37,610 bases of DNA from Chlorokybus atmophyticus (taxonomy: Eukaryota > Streptophyta > Chlorokybophyceae > Chlorokybales > Chlorokybaceae), in assembly GCA_009103225.1 (NCBI GenBank), contig RHPI01002048.1, forward strand, positions 479,493 to 517,102, given 5' to 3'. Position numbers and translations under genes: made by a program. The notes under the pieces were generated by a model that was given only the letters and a program-made list of their open reading frames with translations, made no database searches and was not told the DNA's origin. Shown piece by piece: positions 11,301 through 20,881 of the stretch. The stretch's first letter is position 1. Every line of letters begins with the position of its first letter.

Positions 11301-13850
11301 AGGGCTGCGGACTTGACACCGCGGATGCGCGCGTATGCACGCCACGCTGCCAGCTGGCGTCTTTGCTGAGCACATAGCAGTGTTGGTGTACAGACTGCAG
11401 GGATGCAAACCAACCATCACAAACAGAACTGACCTTGTAGGCCAACAGTACGTGATGCAAGCCGTCCGTGTACTTGCGCAGCTCGGAGCTTCGCTTGGTG
11501 TGGCGCCCCAGCACCACAAATGCAGCTCTCATCAAGCTCTCTGCGCACAGCTGGTTGGGGAGTCCATGAAACCACAGTGCAAGTTCACTGTGCAAAGCGA
11601 CAACATCTCGTGATTATTGCTGGCATAGGTATCGCGTTGCAGTGGGCCAGCCTGCTTCCACATACCCACATGCAAACACCACATGGATACGTGTGCAGGC
11701 GTGTACCGCGCTGGGAGCGTGTGATATTGTCGACGAGCCGTGCCCGCAGCCGTCTCAGCGCGCACGCATTGCGCAACGCCTCAAACGGCACTTTCACGAG
11801 CGCCTTCTTGCGCAGCTCCTCCATGACTGCCGCCTCGAACGCCCTCATCGCGCGTACGCTCTTGTCACCTGCACGCTTTGCACTCATTGTTGTTGTTGTT
11901 CTGCTTTGCTGCAGCCTGTCGAGCTGCAGCGTGGCGGCGGACAAGCGGTCCGACCAGGCCGCGGCCACGCGTCCCAGCCGATTGGACTCACGCGTGGCCA
12001 CCGTGCGCGCTGCACGCAGGGCTGAAGCTAAAGGAGGGACGGCAACGGCACCTGCAAGAGACGTCACACATTATACATGTATGCGGGTGGGGTCATGCAG
12101 GATGCACACACGGTGGGTGTGCGCACACACATGCACATGCACCCTTACGCACGTACGTGCTTGCTCCCCCGCACTCACTCTCTGATGCACGCACACGCAT
12201 ATAATACGCACGTGCCTTGGGCCTGTTGCAGCAGCCTGAGGGCATCATCAGCTGGCAAGTCAGCAACCCGTTCATCGTTGTCCTCTTGTAGCTTTGCCTC
12301 TACCACGCGTGCATGTGTGCGTGCAAACTCAAACGCCGTGGCACGCTCATCCCGCATTCCCTCACGCTCATCCTCCTTCTCCTCCACCCTCTCCTCCTCC
12401 TGCTTGACCGGCGCGCGTCCGCCAAGCCCCTGCATGCGGCGCTTCAAGAGCGCGAGGTGTTGCACGCGCATGGCGCCCTGCACGTCGGCGGCGCGCTCCA
12501 CGCCCTCGCGGTCGACCTTGTTGTCATTCAGGAAGGCTTCCATGCTGGCAAGGTGGCGTTGTTGAGCCTCGCGCTCGCGGTCGAGCCGCGCGCGCGTGTC
12601 CGCCAGCCTGGCCGCCACCTCCTCGACAACGACATTGGTCTCACCATGCACAACATCTCCAACATACGCATAGTCTTCAGATTGTTGCTCATGCGATGAA
12701 GGCGGATGGCTCACAACCATCATTGCTGCTTGTTGATTGTTATCTTCAAAGTCAAAGCTGTGGCTGTTGTCATTGTTGTTGTCATTGTTGTCGTTGTTGT
12801 TGCTGTCGTCGCCGCCGAGTTCCCGCGCAAGGGAGAGGGCGCTGGCAAGCAGGGCTGCCTCGTCCTTGTCATCACCATGGGGGTCGTCATCCTCATGATG
12901 GTCGTGGTCATGCGCTTGACGGGTAACATTGGTGTACATGTGGGTGTGTGGCAGCACAGTCAAGCGCACAGGCATGGGCAGAGGGGGCAGAGTCCAGGGC
13001 TCGGTCTCATCATCAGACGTTGTCTGCATGCAGACACAGATGAAACATGCACATTCCTGACGTGCGCCTTCGCATGCACGTCTCAACTTCTCCGCACACG
13101 CATATGCACACGCACACGCACACACATGTATACGCACGTAAAAGAAGAATATATGTAAGGTGATTGTGGCTCACAGGCTGCTGCTGTTTGAGGATGGACT
13201 TGACGGGCTGCTGCGTGGCGCGGTTGTGAGCATGTGTGCCGGCGGAAGGCAAGCTCCCTTCACCCCTTTTCTCCGTCTCCTTCTCCTCATCTTGCGGTGC
13301 AAACCTGTGACCGATGTATAGCTTCTTCTTGGTCACAACCGTCAGGGTGGAATATGTACTTACAACAATTAAGGGTTAGGGTTTATAAGCTTGCACTGGC
13401 TTTGTTGGATTCAAGGAAGCCAACACAAAGCGCGTGCATTGCGTATGTAATTGCAGTACAAGCACACTGTTCGTGCAAGTGATACCAACAACTCACTTCG
13501 CATGTGCATGTAGGATATCGTGGATATATTTCAACTTACTACATACTTCACACTGCGCAACGTAAAACATATCGCTGTTTAACGTGAAAATTGCTATAAT
13601 GCCAACTGCCAAAGTGACTTTGCCAGGGGCATTTAGCAAGTGCAGTTTCTCAATTTGGTAGAAGTTAAAGTGACGTCACCGTATACCAAAGCTGATTGTA
13701 TTTTGATTGCTTCAGTACCACACTGAAGGTCAATTGCACTGTTACGCAATAGGCAACAACCGTGCATGCTTACCGAACGGTTTTCTTGGGAGACGCCGTG
13801 GCTGCGGCAGTAGAGGAAGCACTAGGCGACCCATCTAGAAGCTTCTTCAT
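8388..13850 (-). CDS. Sfi1-like centrin-binding W-repeat protein
   Basis: A large helical protein with many tryptophan-anchored helices of the kind found in Sfi1, which binds centrin along centriolar or basal-body structures (family knowledge). Eleven exons: 13850-13774, 13358-13175, 13023-12216, 12051-11691, 11587-11434, 11365-10680, 10527-10073, 9973-9202, 9125-9020, 8938-8775, 8697-8388; 1359 codons in one consistent frame. The N-terminal third is acidic and low-complexity (His/Asp/Asn-rich), followed by a charged coiled coil (about EEVAARLADTRARLDREREA). The remainder carries roughly fifteen repeats such as LAAWRAYARI, FHAWHGIPAL, FVAWRKWVQRM, CLRAWRRAARL, VLRWRARAREH and FTAWQSMIV. Uncertain points are the donors ending exons 3 (12216, a GC donor needed for phase) and 4 (11691). 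An optional in-frame 60-nt intron may lie near 9400. Membership of the Sfi1 class rests on repeat pattern, not alignment. Confidence 0.75.
13371..13385 (-). other. Telomere-like / telo-box motif
   Basis: The plus strand reads AAGGGTTAGGGTTTA. The sense strand of the Sfi1-like gene therefore contains AAACCCTAACCC, which includes the plant telo-box AAACCCTAA. It lies in the proposed first intron, 12-26 nt upstream of the acceptor at 13359. Only about two repeat units are present. Confidence 0.6.
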
Positions 13851-14651
13851 ACACCATTCCTGCCCTTCTTTCCCTCATGCTCCTCGTCGTCCTCGTCCTC
13901 ATCCTCATCCACCTCCTCCTTCTCCGCCACCACCTGCCATGCCTTGGCGAAATTGGCGCAAATTGGGCGCAATCTGCTTTCTAACGGCAACAGCAGCAGC
14001 AGCAGCAACAACGCTGCGGAATAACGGCTTTGCTAACGCAGCGCACAACAACAACGCATCCGACGGCCGATACAGCCAGCACGCTTCGGATGGCTCAGGT
14101 GTATCCTGCCGGCACTTTTGGCGGCCGCGGCACGCCAATAGATAAACATCGACCGGGCGTGGGACAGATCGGCAGAAAGATTATCAAAAAAGGGCGCAGA
14201 ATTGTGTGTTCCTGAACAGCCTACACTGTAGCAGCTAGCGCCCTGGTACTTACCTGCTCATGGGGCCTATAGACCTACAATCATAGGGGCCCGGCGTCCT
14301 CTTCGCGTCAAGTCACACAAGACTTGCTGATGCTAACTGAGTTGTGACCTACTTGAGAGACTCCCGGTTACTGAAGTTGGTTACCACCCGTTTACCCCCA
14401 TGGCCAGGTCAACTCCCTCTGCGCATTCGCACGACCGTTTTCCCCCATGCAACCGTCGAATCTGATACCGCTTTCGTTCTGTTGGAATCTCTGCCAGCAG
14501 CTGCTGTGCAGCAGCCCCCATCATGCCAAGAACGGTCTTCGTCGCTTCATAAAGCACTTTCAATAGTCAAGACCTCTTGATGAATCCGAGAACATGACAT
14601 GAAGCAGGACAAGAGCTGAGTCGTGCGACCGCGCGCAGTCAAAGGCGGCGC

Positions 14652-15000
14652 TTAAACGCCGTCTAAATTAGGCACAGCCACCACACAAGTTGCACACGAG
14701 TTGGCAGCTGGGCTGGCCAAACTCCGCGCGCCAGTCAACTCGGCCAGTTTGGCGAGCGCGCAAGACGCGCGCGAGCGCTGCAGCAAGCATCAAAGTCGAC
14801 AAAACTGCGCGATACCGCGTGTTTTATCAACTCACCTCTGCCAATGCGGCCTTCAATGTCGCCGCGTGCAAGGCATTACCAACATTGCAAAGCTGTTGCG
14901 CAGTGCCCATTTGCACTGCGCAACCTTGCCAAGCTGTATCGCAACACGCGGGCGAGCTGCATCGCGACACCCACAACGACGTCTCAGTTAAAAGGTAAAG
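14652..15000 (-). CDS. Possible two-exon minus-strand coding fragment
   Basis: An open minus-strand frame runs from about 15000 to a strong donor (GCAGAG|GTGAGTTG, exon end 14836). It continues in frame after an acceptor (TTGCTGCAG, exon start 14777) to a TAA at 14652. The predicted peptide is Ala/Leu-rich (for example LHAATLKAALAE then LAKLAEL), consistent with a helix. No family is recognised and no start codon is identified. Chance in GC-rich DNA is a real alternative. Confidence 0.2.
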
Positions 15001-15098
15001 CTAGCCTCGGCCAATTATTTTAACCAAGCGACTGGGCTTGCTTGGTTCCGCAAACCGGTTATCAACAGCTGATAACGCTTCGCTGGCTGAGAGCGAAG
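14895..15098. repeat. Four stem-loops in 204 bp
   Basis: Stem 1: 14895-14906 with 14913-14924 (12 bp, GTTGCGCAGTGC arm, 6-nt loop). Stem 2: 15022-15029 with 15040-15047 (8 bp, AACCAAGC). Stem 3: 15058-15064 with 15070-15076 (7 bp, GTTATCA). Stem 4: 15078-15084 with 15092-15098 (7 bp, CTTCGCT). Stems 2-4 are nearly contiguous. Stem 1 overlaps the weak minus-strand coding candidate. Confidence 0.75.
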
Positions 15099-15411
15099 TA
15101 AGGCGCGCCAACGGAACCTCTACCGAAACAGCGTCCGGACAAACGTTATGATGCGGTCTGGACGTTGGGGGTTTGCCTGGTTTTGGTAACGTGACTTATG
15201 TATTTTCAGCCTGTACGACCTGTTAGCAGTGCGTGTTATTGCGCACGTTATTGGCAACTGTGATATCTTGCGGGTGGTGAGCGCGCGTGTAAGGCGACGT
15301 GGCCGCCTCCGCTGCCGCGACCGCCGCCGCTGACCGCCACTAACAACGGTTTAGACAGCGACCGGGTAAACGGCCTTGGAGCGCAACTGTGGTTCCCAAC
15401 GCCGGTTAGCG

Positions 15412-15789
15412 CTATAACCTCGGGTTCACGCCGAAATACCAACAAGCCGGGGTTAAACTTTTCGCAATAGAGGACGCAACGAAGCACACATATATTTGCA
15501 ACCTTGCACACAACGGACTGAGGAGTGTGGCGGCGGCGTGGGTAGTGGCGGCACTGTGGGGCCAGGTTGTTGGTGGCGCGGGCGGCGGGCGGTCGGCCGA
15601 GGTGGCCGTGCCAGCTCCAGTGTTTGAGGTCGGGGCGTCGTCGTTGTACAGGACGGCAGCGACGGTAGAGTCGGCGGTGAGACCACTTTGCACGGACGGC
15701 GTCATGCGTTGCGGTAGCTGCACCGGCAGGTGTTGCTGCTGCTGCTGTTGAAGAAGCGTCCCGACGGACGAGGCGCGCTGCTTTTTCAC
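15412..15789 (-). CDS. Possible Q/T/A/P-rich minus-strand exon
   Basis: A 125-codon open minus-strand frame with a short poly-Gln run (about 15730-15750), then a Thr/Ala/Pro-rich low-complexity segment, for example MTPSVQSGLTADSTVAAV from an ATG near 15704. It has no conserved domain and no confident splice partners. It could be a first exon of an unknown gene or chance. Confidence 0.2.
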   Translation of the reverse strand: MKKQRASSVGTLLQQQQQQHLPVQLPQRMTPSVQSGLTADSTVAAVLYNDDAPTSNTGAGTATSADRPPPAPPTTWPHSAATTHAAATLLSPLCARLQIYVCFVASSIAKSLTPACWYFGVNPRL

Positions 15790-16541
15790 GTTTACCCTCG
15801 CTTGTACAGGTGAGGCTTTGTCATACTATGTAGACGTAGTGTCTCTTTGTAGTGATGTCGGGGAGGGCAAGGCGCCTGTGAGCTGGTTGCTTAGAACTGT
15901 GACGTCGAGTTTCTTAGCTTGTCACGCCGACCACCCGCGTTTTGGAAGTTTCGACGTGCAGCATAGCATTGATGCAGCCAAGTTCCAAGTGCTGTTGATG
16001 GTGGTACTCTGCCATAAATCATCTGCAGTGGCCGTGGCAGCTAGCCTTCTCGTCCGTTTATGTCGCCAGTGTTCCTCGCTCCTAGGTGCTGTGCGCTGCC
16101 TATCAAGTGCTAGCACATTTATCTGCAGCATAGTTATATAGAGCTGCTTCTGGTTTGCTGTGTAAATGCTACCGCAGCCACTTCTGTGAAAGTAGTTTTG
16201 CGAACTGTCTCCCAATCCCCGCCTGTGCTCTGCTTACGTACAGCATTGTCCCTGCTCTGTGCACACATGCCCGTTCAACCACATCTTCCTTGCAGGTCTG
16301 TTCCTATTAACCATCCAGCATGGAGGTCTGCACAACCCAAGGCGCACAGCTGGCAGCTTGGAAGCTTGGTCCAGAAGGCAAGCCTGATGGAGATAGTCAG
16401 CCTCGGCGGAGGCGCGCAAGTCAGCAGAGCAGGGAGGTGTCAAGCCTGCAGGTTTACGGCTCCGCCCCGCGTGACTCGGAGCTTGTCTGCCCTTGCCCTC
16501 GCCGCCCCTGTGCTCCTCAGGCCGGCACTGGAGTTCCCATC

Positions 16542-16951
16542 ATGACCTCTCCTGCCGAGATCATTAAGCTCGGGCGCCGCCGCAGCTTCAACAAAGCTGA
16601 GCATGAGGTGGATGCTGGCCGCGAGATTCTGGATATCTTTGCTGCCAAGGTGAGGAAGAACCCTATGCCCATTGCTAGCTTTCGTTGTGTTAGTTCTTAT
16701 GTTTGTTTCACACTTGATGCTTACACTAGTGTTCCCCGCAGTTTGCCCAGCTGGAGGCTGTCCCATTTTTGTCTGTATATAGTGAGTCTCCACCAGTGTG
16801 CTGCACCCCTCCCTGCCGCACAAACAACCCCCTCATTCGCGATATGCGCTTCACCAAGGATGAGAGCAGCATCCGCATTCAGAATGCTCCCATTACTGGC
16901 ATCGGTTTCCGCACCATAGCTGATGCTCGAACCAGCCCACTGTGTGCATAG
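16542..16951 (+). CDS. Small two-exon gene, family not recognised
   Basis: Exons 16542-16649 and 16742-16951 encode 105 aa. The donor (GCCAAG|GTGAGG) and acceptor (TTCCCCGCAG) are both strong, and phase is 0. The N terminus is charged and helix-like (AEIIKLGRRRSFNKAEHEV, then GREILDIFAAKFAQLEAV). The second half has a Cys/Pro segment (PPVCCTPPC) and then NNPLIRDMRFTKDE and QNAPITGIGFRTI, which look conserved rather than random. No signal peptide or membrane segment was found. CTCCTCAG at 16513-16520 could be the end of a 5' UTR intron. A larger frame exists upstream from an ATG at 16320 but is less protein-like. I do not recognise the family. Confidence 0.5.
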
Positions 16952-17511
16952 AACATGGCGGTACGTTGTTCTGCCAAACCTCACGCTCCGCGTGAAGCCG
17001 TGTGCAGCTTCGTTCACAGCGGGATTTTGTAGGTCTTTTTGCAACTGGATGTTGCTTTTTCGAGGATATTTTGTAGGTCTGGTGTACATACCATTCTTCG
17101 CAGTAGTTGATTGCACGGAGTAGCCCAATTTTTGGACAGTTTGTGGGCCCGATGCAGGCATGGAGGCCTGTTTTGAGAGCAGGTTTGTAGGTGATGGGTA
17201 AGTGTTATATAGGCTGCTGCCAGTCTCTTGGCCAGCAGTTGTGAATATGTGATATGGTAGTCAGACTTGCCCAGCTGTACGTAATAACTACCAAAACTCT
17301 CTTCTCTATCTTGTCTCGTCTGTTTGCTACGCCTGTGTGGTCGCTCACAATTTCCATTATGGTTGTGGTTAGTCAGAATTGACTGTTTGACAACAGTCTG
17401 CTTGACATAGACTAGTGACAGCCAGCTTAAATGATTTTTTGGCAGATGTAGGCTGAAAGATAATTACCATGATGGCGTATGCTGACAGAGTGTAGTTGTA
17501 GACCAGTAACA

Positions 17512-17649
17512 CCGTGTGCAAGTTCCCATGACTAACATGGTGGTACATGGTGTGTAGCGGCCTACTCAGTGTACATGCGCCCGTGTGCAAGACCCTGTAA
17601 CTAACATTGTGGTACATTGTGTGTAGCTACCTAATCACTGTACATGCGC
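17512..17649. repeat. 69-bp tandem duplication, two copies
   Basis: Copy 1 is 17512-17580 and copy 2 is 17581-17649. Both begin CCGTGTGCAAG and end GTACATGCGC, with scattered substitutions and no change of length. The divergence shows the duplication is not recent. Confidence 0.85.
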
Positions 17650-18366
17650 CTGCGAATCAAGTATTGCGCTACCATAAACATGGGTAGAAAAGATGCTTCT
17701 GTGTCATGCACAAGCTAAACCATGTTCTAGCACAACACCATGCAGCAGATTGTAGTGCAACGCGAGGCGGTAGCTTTTGTAATGTAAGTTGCAGATTGCC
17801 ATTGTTAAGAAAGGCACAAGACGGATGGCTATCATCATGCTTATCTCCAGCTACACATGTACGCGGTGTCCATTAAGACAACACTTTACGCAACTTGTAC
17901 AATTTGTAGCGCATATTCGGTGGATTAAGTGCCTTCAAGTGCGCCAATTAATATATATTCCTGATAATTTGTGCCGCTTGCATGGAGCACACAATGACTT
18001 GAGCAAACCGCTTGCAAATTTAATGCATAGCGTGCACGACGCATTCTTCAAAAACGTGTTTGAGATGGTTCAGCAACATTTTTGCACTCTTTAGCATGTA
18101 GCTTTGTTAGCGCATAACGGTTACTTTTTGATGTATACAAGCTATTCTCACACACTAACGGCGATCAGCATGTGATATTTTTGTGCATTCGTAGCGGTTG
18201 CGCTGAGCCTCCTACAAAGCTTATGCGAGGATTTCGCTTCGCTTGCTCACAACATTTGCGTAATGCGATAAGTTTTGTAGTTAAGACATTATGCATTTTG
18301 ACTTGCTCTCCTGTCGGCCGCAGTGGCGGCGGCGCTGTGGATCTAACCGTAGCCTTTGTTGTAACA

Positions 18367-18391
18367 GGTTGGTTGGTTGGTTGGTTGGTTG
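18367..18391 (+). repeat. (GGTT)n microsatellite
   Basis: Six consecutive GGTT units. No gene overlaps it with confidence. Confidence 0.8.
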
Positions 18392-18990
18392 TGCTACCCA
18401 CTAGCTCGTACCCACTACCCTGCACGCTCAGTGCCCCGCCTTGCATTTGCACACTGTGCAGTGCTATGATAGCAAATTACAGCACCTAGCCTAAGCCCCT
18501 GGTGTAATAGAGTTTGCCCCTATTGTCTTGCCAATGAATGCGTGTGTGTGTGCATCACTGTGCATGATTGTGCATTACCTACTCGACTCTACACCATATG
18601 CATGCAGCAATGACCAGCAGGGCGCAATAGGCGTAAAGGTAGGATGGAGTTGACTTGGTGGTTGTGTATGCGGCATGCATCTGCATGTAGTTGGCTGCAT
18701 GTGGTTGGTGCTTGGCAAATGCATGTGCATAACAAACTGCTATATCCTATACATGCATGCCTATGAGGGGGCGGTGGGGTAGTTGTAGTGTTGCGTAGTG
18801 TACAAAAGATGCAAGCTGCATCACGTGCATGCAGAGCACACTACATTCACATGTCACACACCGACTCAGCACACCGCATTCAGCATGCCGTTACGTAGTG
18901 TCCTTAGACCCGGGTGGTCTATACGAAGTGGTGGCTGTGGTGAGTGGCCACAAACGGTCTGCGTGCATGCATGGTGTGTATAAATAGCGA

Positions 18991-19354
18991 AAAACTATTC
19001 TAGGCATGCAATACGTGCCGCACATCTGTTGTACATGCATTGTGTCACTCACACACCATTCCCAAGCAACTTACCTTCATTCTCAGTCAATCCCACCGGG
19101 CACATCCAACTACTTACAGCTATGTCTACTACTAGCTACCTGTGCTCACAGACATGCATGGCAAACATGTCCATGAATCTTCAAAACAAAACTATTCTAG
19201 GCATCCAATTATGTGCTGCACATCCGTTGTACATGCACAATATCACTCAGCAGGCCGCGTTCCTCAGCACATACCTTCATTCAACAAGCAGCACCACCGG
19301 GCATAGCCAACCACACTCACTGCTATGTCTACCACTAGCTACCCCACCCTGTTA
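18991..19354. repeat. 197-bp degenerate direct duplication
   Basis: Copy 1 starts at 18991 and copy 2 at 19188; both begin AAAACTATTCTAGGCAT. They share further blocks (CGCACATCTGTTGTACATGC versus TGCACATCCGTTGTACATGC; CACCGGGCA; CTATGTCTACYACTAGCTACC). The second copy ends in CCACCCTGTTA at about 19354, resembling the end of the MITE-like element at 20111-20331. Confidence 0.8.
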
Positions 19355-19422
19355 GTTATGCACATGCAGTGGTTACCTGTATCAAGCACAGTCGCAGCGT
19401 CAGCCACAATATCAAGCTTTAC

Positions 19423-19738
19423 CAACAGCCTGCTCCGCGCGCATGCAGTGCGTATCCATTGCTGTCGCTCTCACTGGCGGCTTTGGCTTCTCAAGCGCGC
19501 GAACAAGAGCTTGTACAGCAGGGGTGGCGGTGTACAGTACGCATACACATCGTGGCGCAGCATCTTCTGCCTGAGTGTCGCCAGCATTTTTCTTCAATGG
19601 GTGTCCATCCGTCTGCATGGCTGACAGCACCTCTGTCATGGCGGCTACAAAGTGCTTTTTGTACGTACACACATGCACAAAGCGCGTGTACTGCGACTCG
19701 ACAACTCCCACCTTCACGCTCCTTGGGCATTTTCGAGT
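19423..19738 (-). CDS. Possible minus-strand coding exon
   Basis: An open minus-strand frame bounded by an acceptor (CTCTGCCAG) and a donor (GCTGTTG|GTAAAG). Its translation begins TRKCPRSVKVGVVESQYTRF and includes an internal MTEVLSAMQ, which reads like a folded protein. A second minus-strand frame over 19491-19800 (for example KLYCKRQEAAYVGIPHHR) is equally open, so the true frame is unclear and no homologous family is recognised. It could be a decayed gene or transposon fragment. Confidence 0.2.
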
Positions 19739-20110
19739 CTGGCAGAGGAGCACGGTGATGCGGTATGCCTACGTAGGCGGCCTCTTGGCGCTTGCAGTAC
19801 AGCTTGCTGCAAATACCATCTGCTTGGAAGATCCTCCAAGTCCAAGAAGGACACCGTGGTTGCGGCTGCGATTTTGGCTACCGTCAGAATGTGCTGCGGG
19901 TACATGTACTCAGCATTCAGTGCTCTTGAGACTTGTGCACGTGTATGCAGCATGCAGGTGCGTGTTGTTGGGCTGCATGCAGTTGATGCTCATATCGGTT
20001 GCTCGTAACCTGCACACCAATGCACTTTCACACAGCGAGAGCGAGAGCGAGACAGAGACAGACAGCGACAACCGCCCATGTGGCAGGTAATCGCAACTGA
20101 CATTCATGTC

Positions 20111-20331
20111 TAACGGGGTAGGCGAGATAGTGGTAGTGCGGTAATGTAGAATGTAGTGCGTAGCAACCCGGTGGTTGTAAAAGATGCAAGAGGGAGTTCA
20201 TACATGCAAACCTATGTGCATATGCAATGTTACTAACACCACAAACACTCACCAAATCGACCACCGGGGAAAAACGGCGCCTACATGCTACCTACTGACT
20301 ACGTCAATCTACTACTGCTGCCCCTCTGTTA
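20111..20331. mobile_element. MITE-like element with imperfect terminal inverted repeats
   Basis: The element starts TAACGGGGTAGGCG and ends CCCCTCTGTTA. The terminal arms (about 65-75 bp each) are imperfect inverted copies, both containing a GTAGTGGTAG/GTAGTAGTAG-like block and CCCGGTGGT. It has no coding capacity, as in MITEs. Related sequence (GGGTAG..TAGTGGTAG..CCCGGTGGTG, either orientation) occurs near 18767, 19100, 19300 and 30360. A target-site duplication was not established. Confidence 0.5.
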
Positions 20332-20479
20332 AACATGCATGGCAATTGCAGTCACCTGCACATGCGCCTTGGTTAGCGGCCTTGTTGTGTTTGGCAGAGT
20401 AAAGTGTGTGACTGTGGCTGCATGTAACTGTGACATCCATGCATGTGATAATATAGGCAGAATACTACTATGTACCCCA

Positions 20480-20549
20480 AGCGAGCGAGCGAGCGCGAGG
20501 GCGAGCGAGAGCAAGAACGAGCGAGAGAGCGAGAGAGAGAGAGAGAGAT
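20480..20549 (+). repeat. GAGC/GAGA purine-rich simple repeat
   Basis: A degenerate (GAGC)n run passing into (GA)n. A smaller related tract occurs at 20036-20070. Confidence 0.8.
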
Positions 20550-20881
20550 GGATGCATTAAACTCGGTTGCCTTTGTTACAACTAGTGACAATGCTGACCA
20601 GTCGGCACATATTGACTGGGCAGCGATGACTAACCAATTCAAGGGTAGAGCTTTGCATGGAAGCACTTACAGCCCCACCCAAACACCACAATTTTGTAAC
20701 AACCGTTGCAGTGGAGGCGACACAACAGTCCTGTGTTGCACTCAGACTGTGCTCTACCACACATGCAGACCTCCTCATGCATGTCTTAGGAGTTACTGCC
20801 TATTTTCTGTACTTGCAGTCACTAAGCTATTCACCTACACTCCTAGTCGCGCCGTATGTACAAAGCTAGTCATACTAGACA

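Larger units (their letters stand above)
13851..16541. other. 2.7-kb region without a firm gene
   Basis: The first part (13851-14220) must contain the 5' end of the Sfi1-like gene. It also has a plus-strand frame beginning MPWRNWRKLGAICFLTATA (from 13939) that resembles a signal peptide but ends in Asn/Arg-rich sequence. Beyond that are a hairpin cluster and two weak minus-strand coding candidates, listed separately. A perfect splice-donor complement (GTACTTACCTG, 14247-14257) marks a possible minus-strand donor with no matching exon found. Confidence 0.4.
16952..20881. other. Repeat-rich intergenic region
   Basis: No confident gene is present. It contains a 69-bp tandem duplication, a 197-bp direct duplication, a GGTT tetranucleotide run, a MITE-like element, a GAGC/GAGA purine tract and one weak minus-strand coding candidate, all listed separately. 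Many short TGCATG-type words recur. A TATAAATAG motif lies at about 18979, but no gene was found just downstream. Confidence 0.5.

Noticed and set aside
13939-14145. Secreted protein with a signal-peptide-like start on the plus strand
   Set aside because: The downstream sequence is low-complexity Ala/Asn/Ser with no domain, and it overlaps the expected 5' region of the minus-strand Sfi1-like gene.
14247-14257. GTACTTACCTG resembles the 5' end of U1 snRNA
   Set aside because: The following sequence lacks the U1 stem-loop II loop (ATTGCACTCC-type) and an Sm site at the expected distance. The match is simply the complement of a consensus splice donor.
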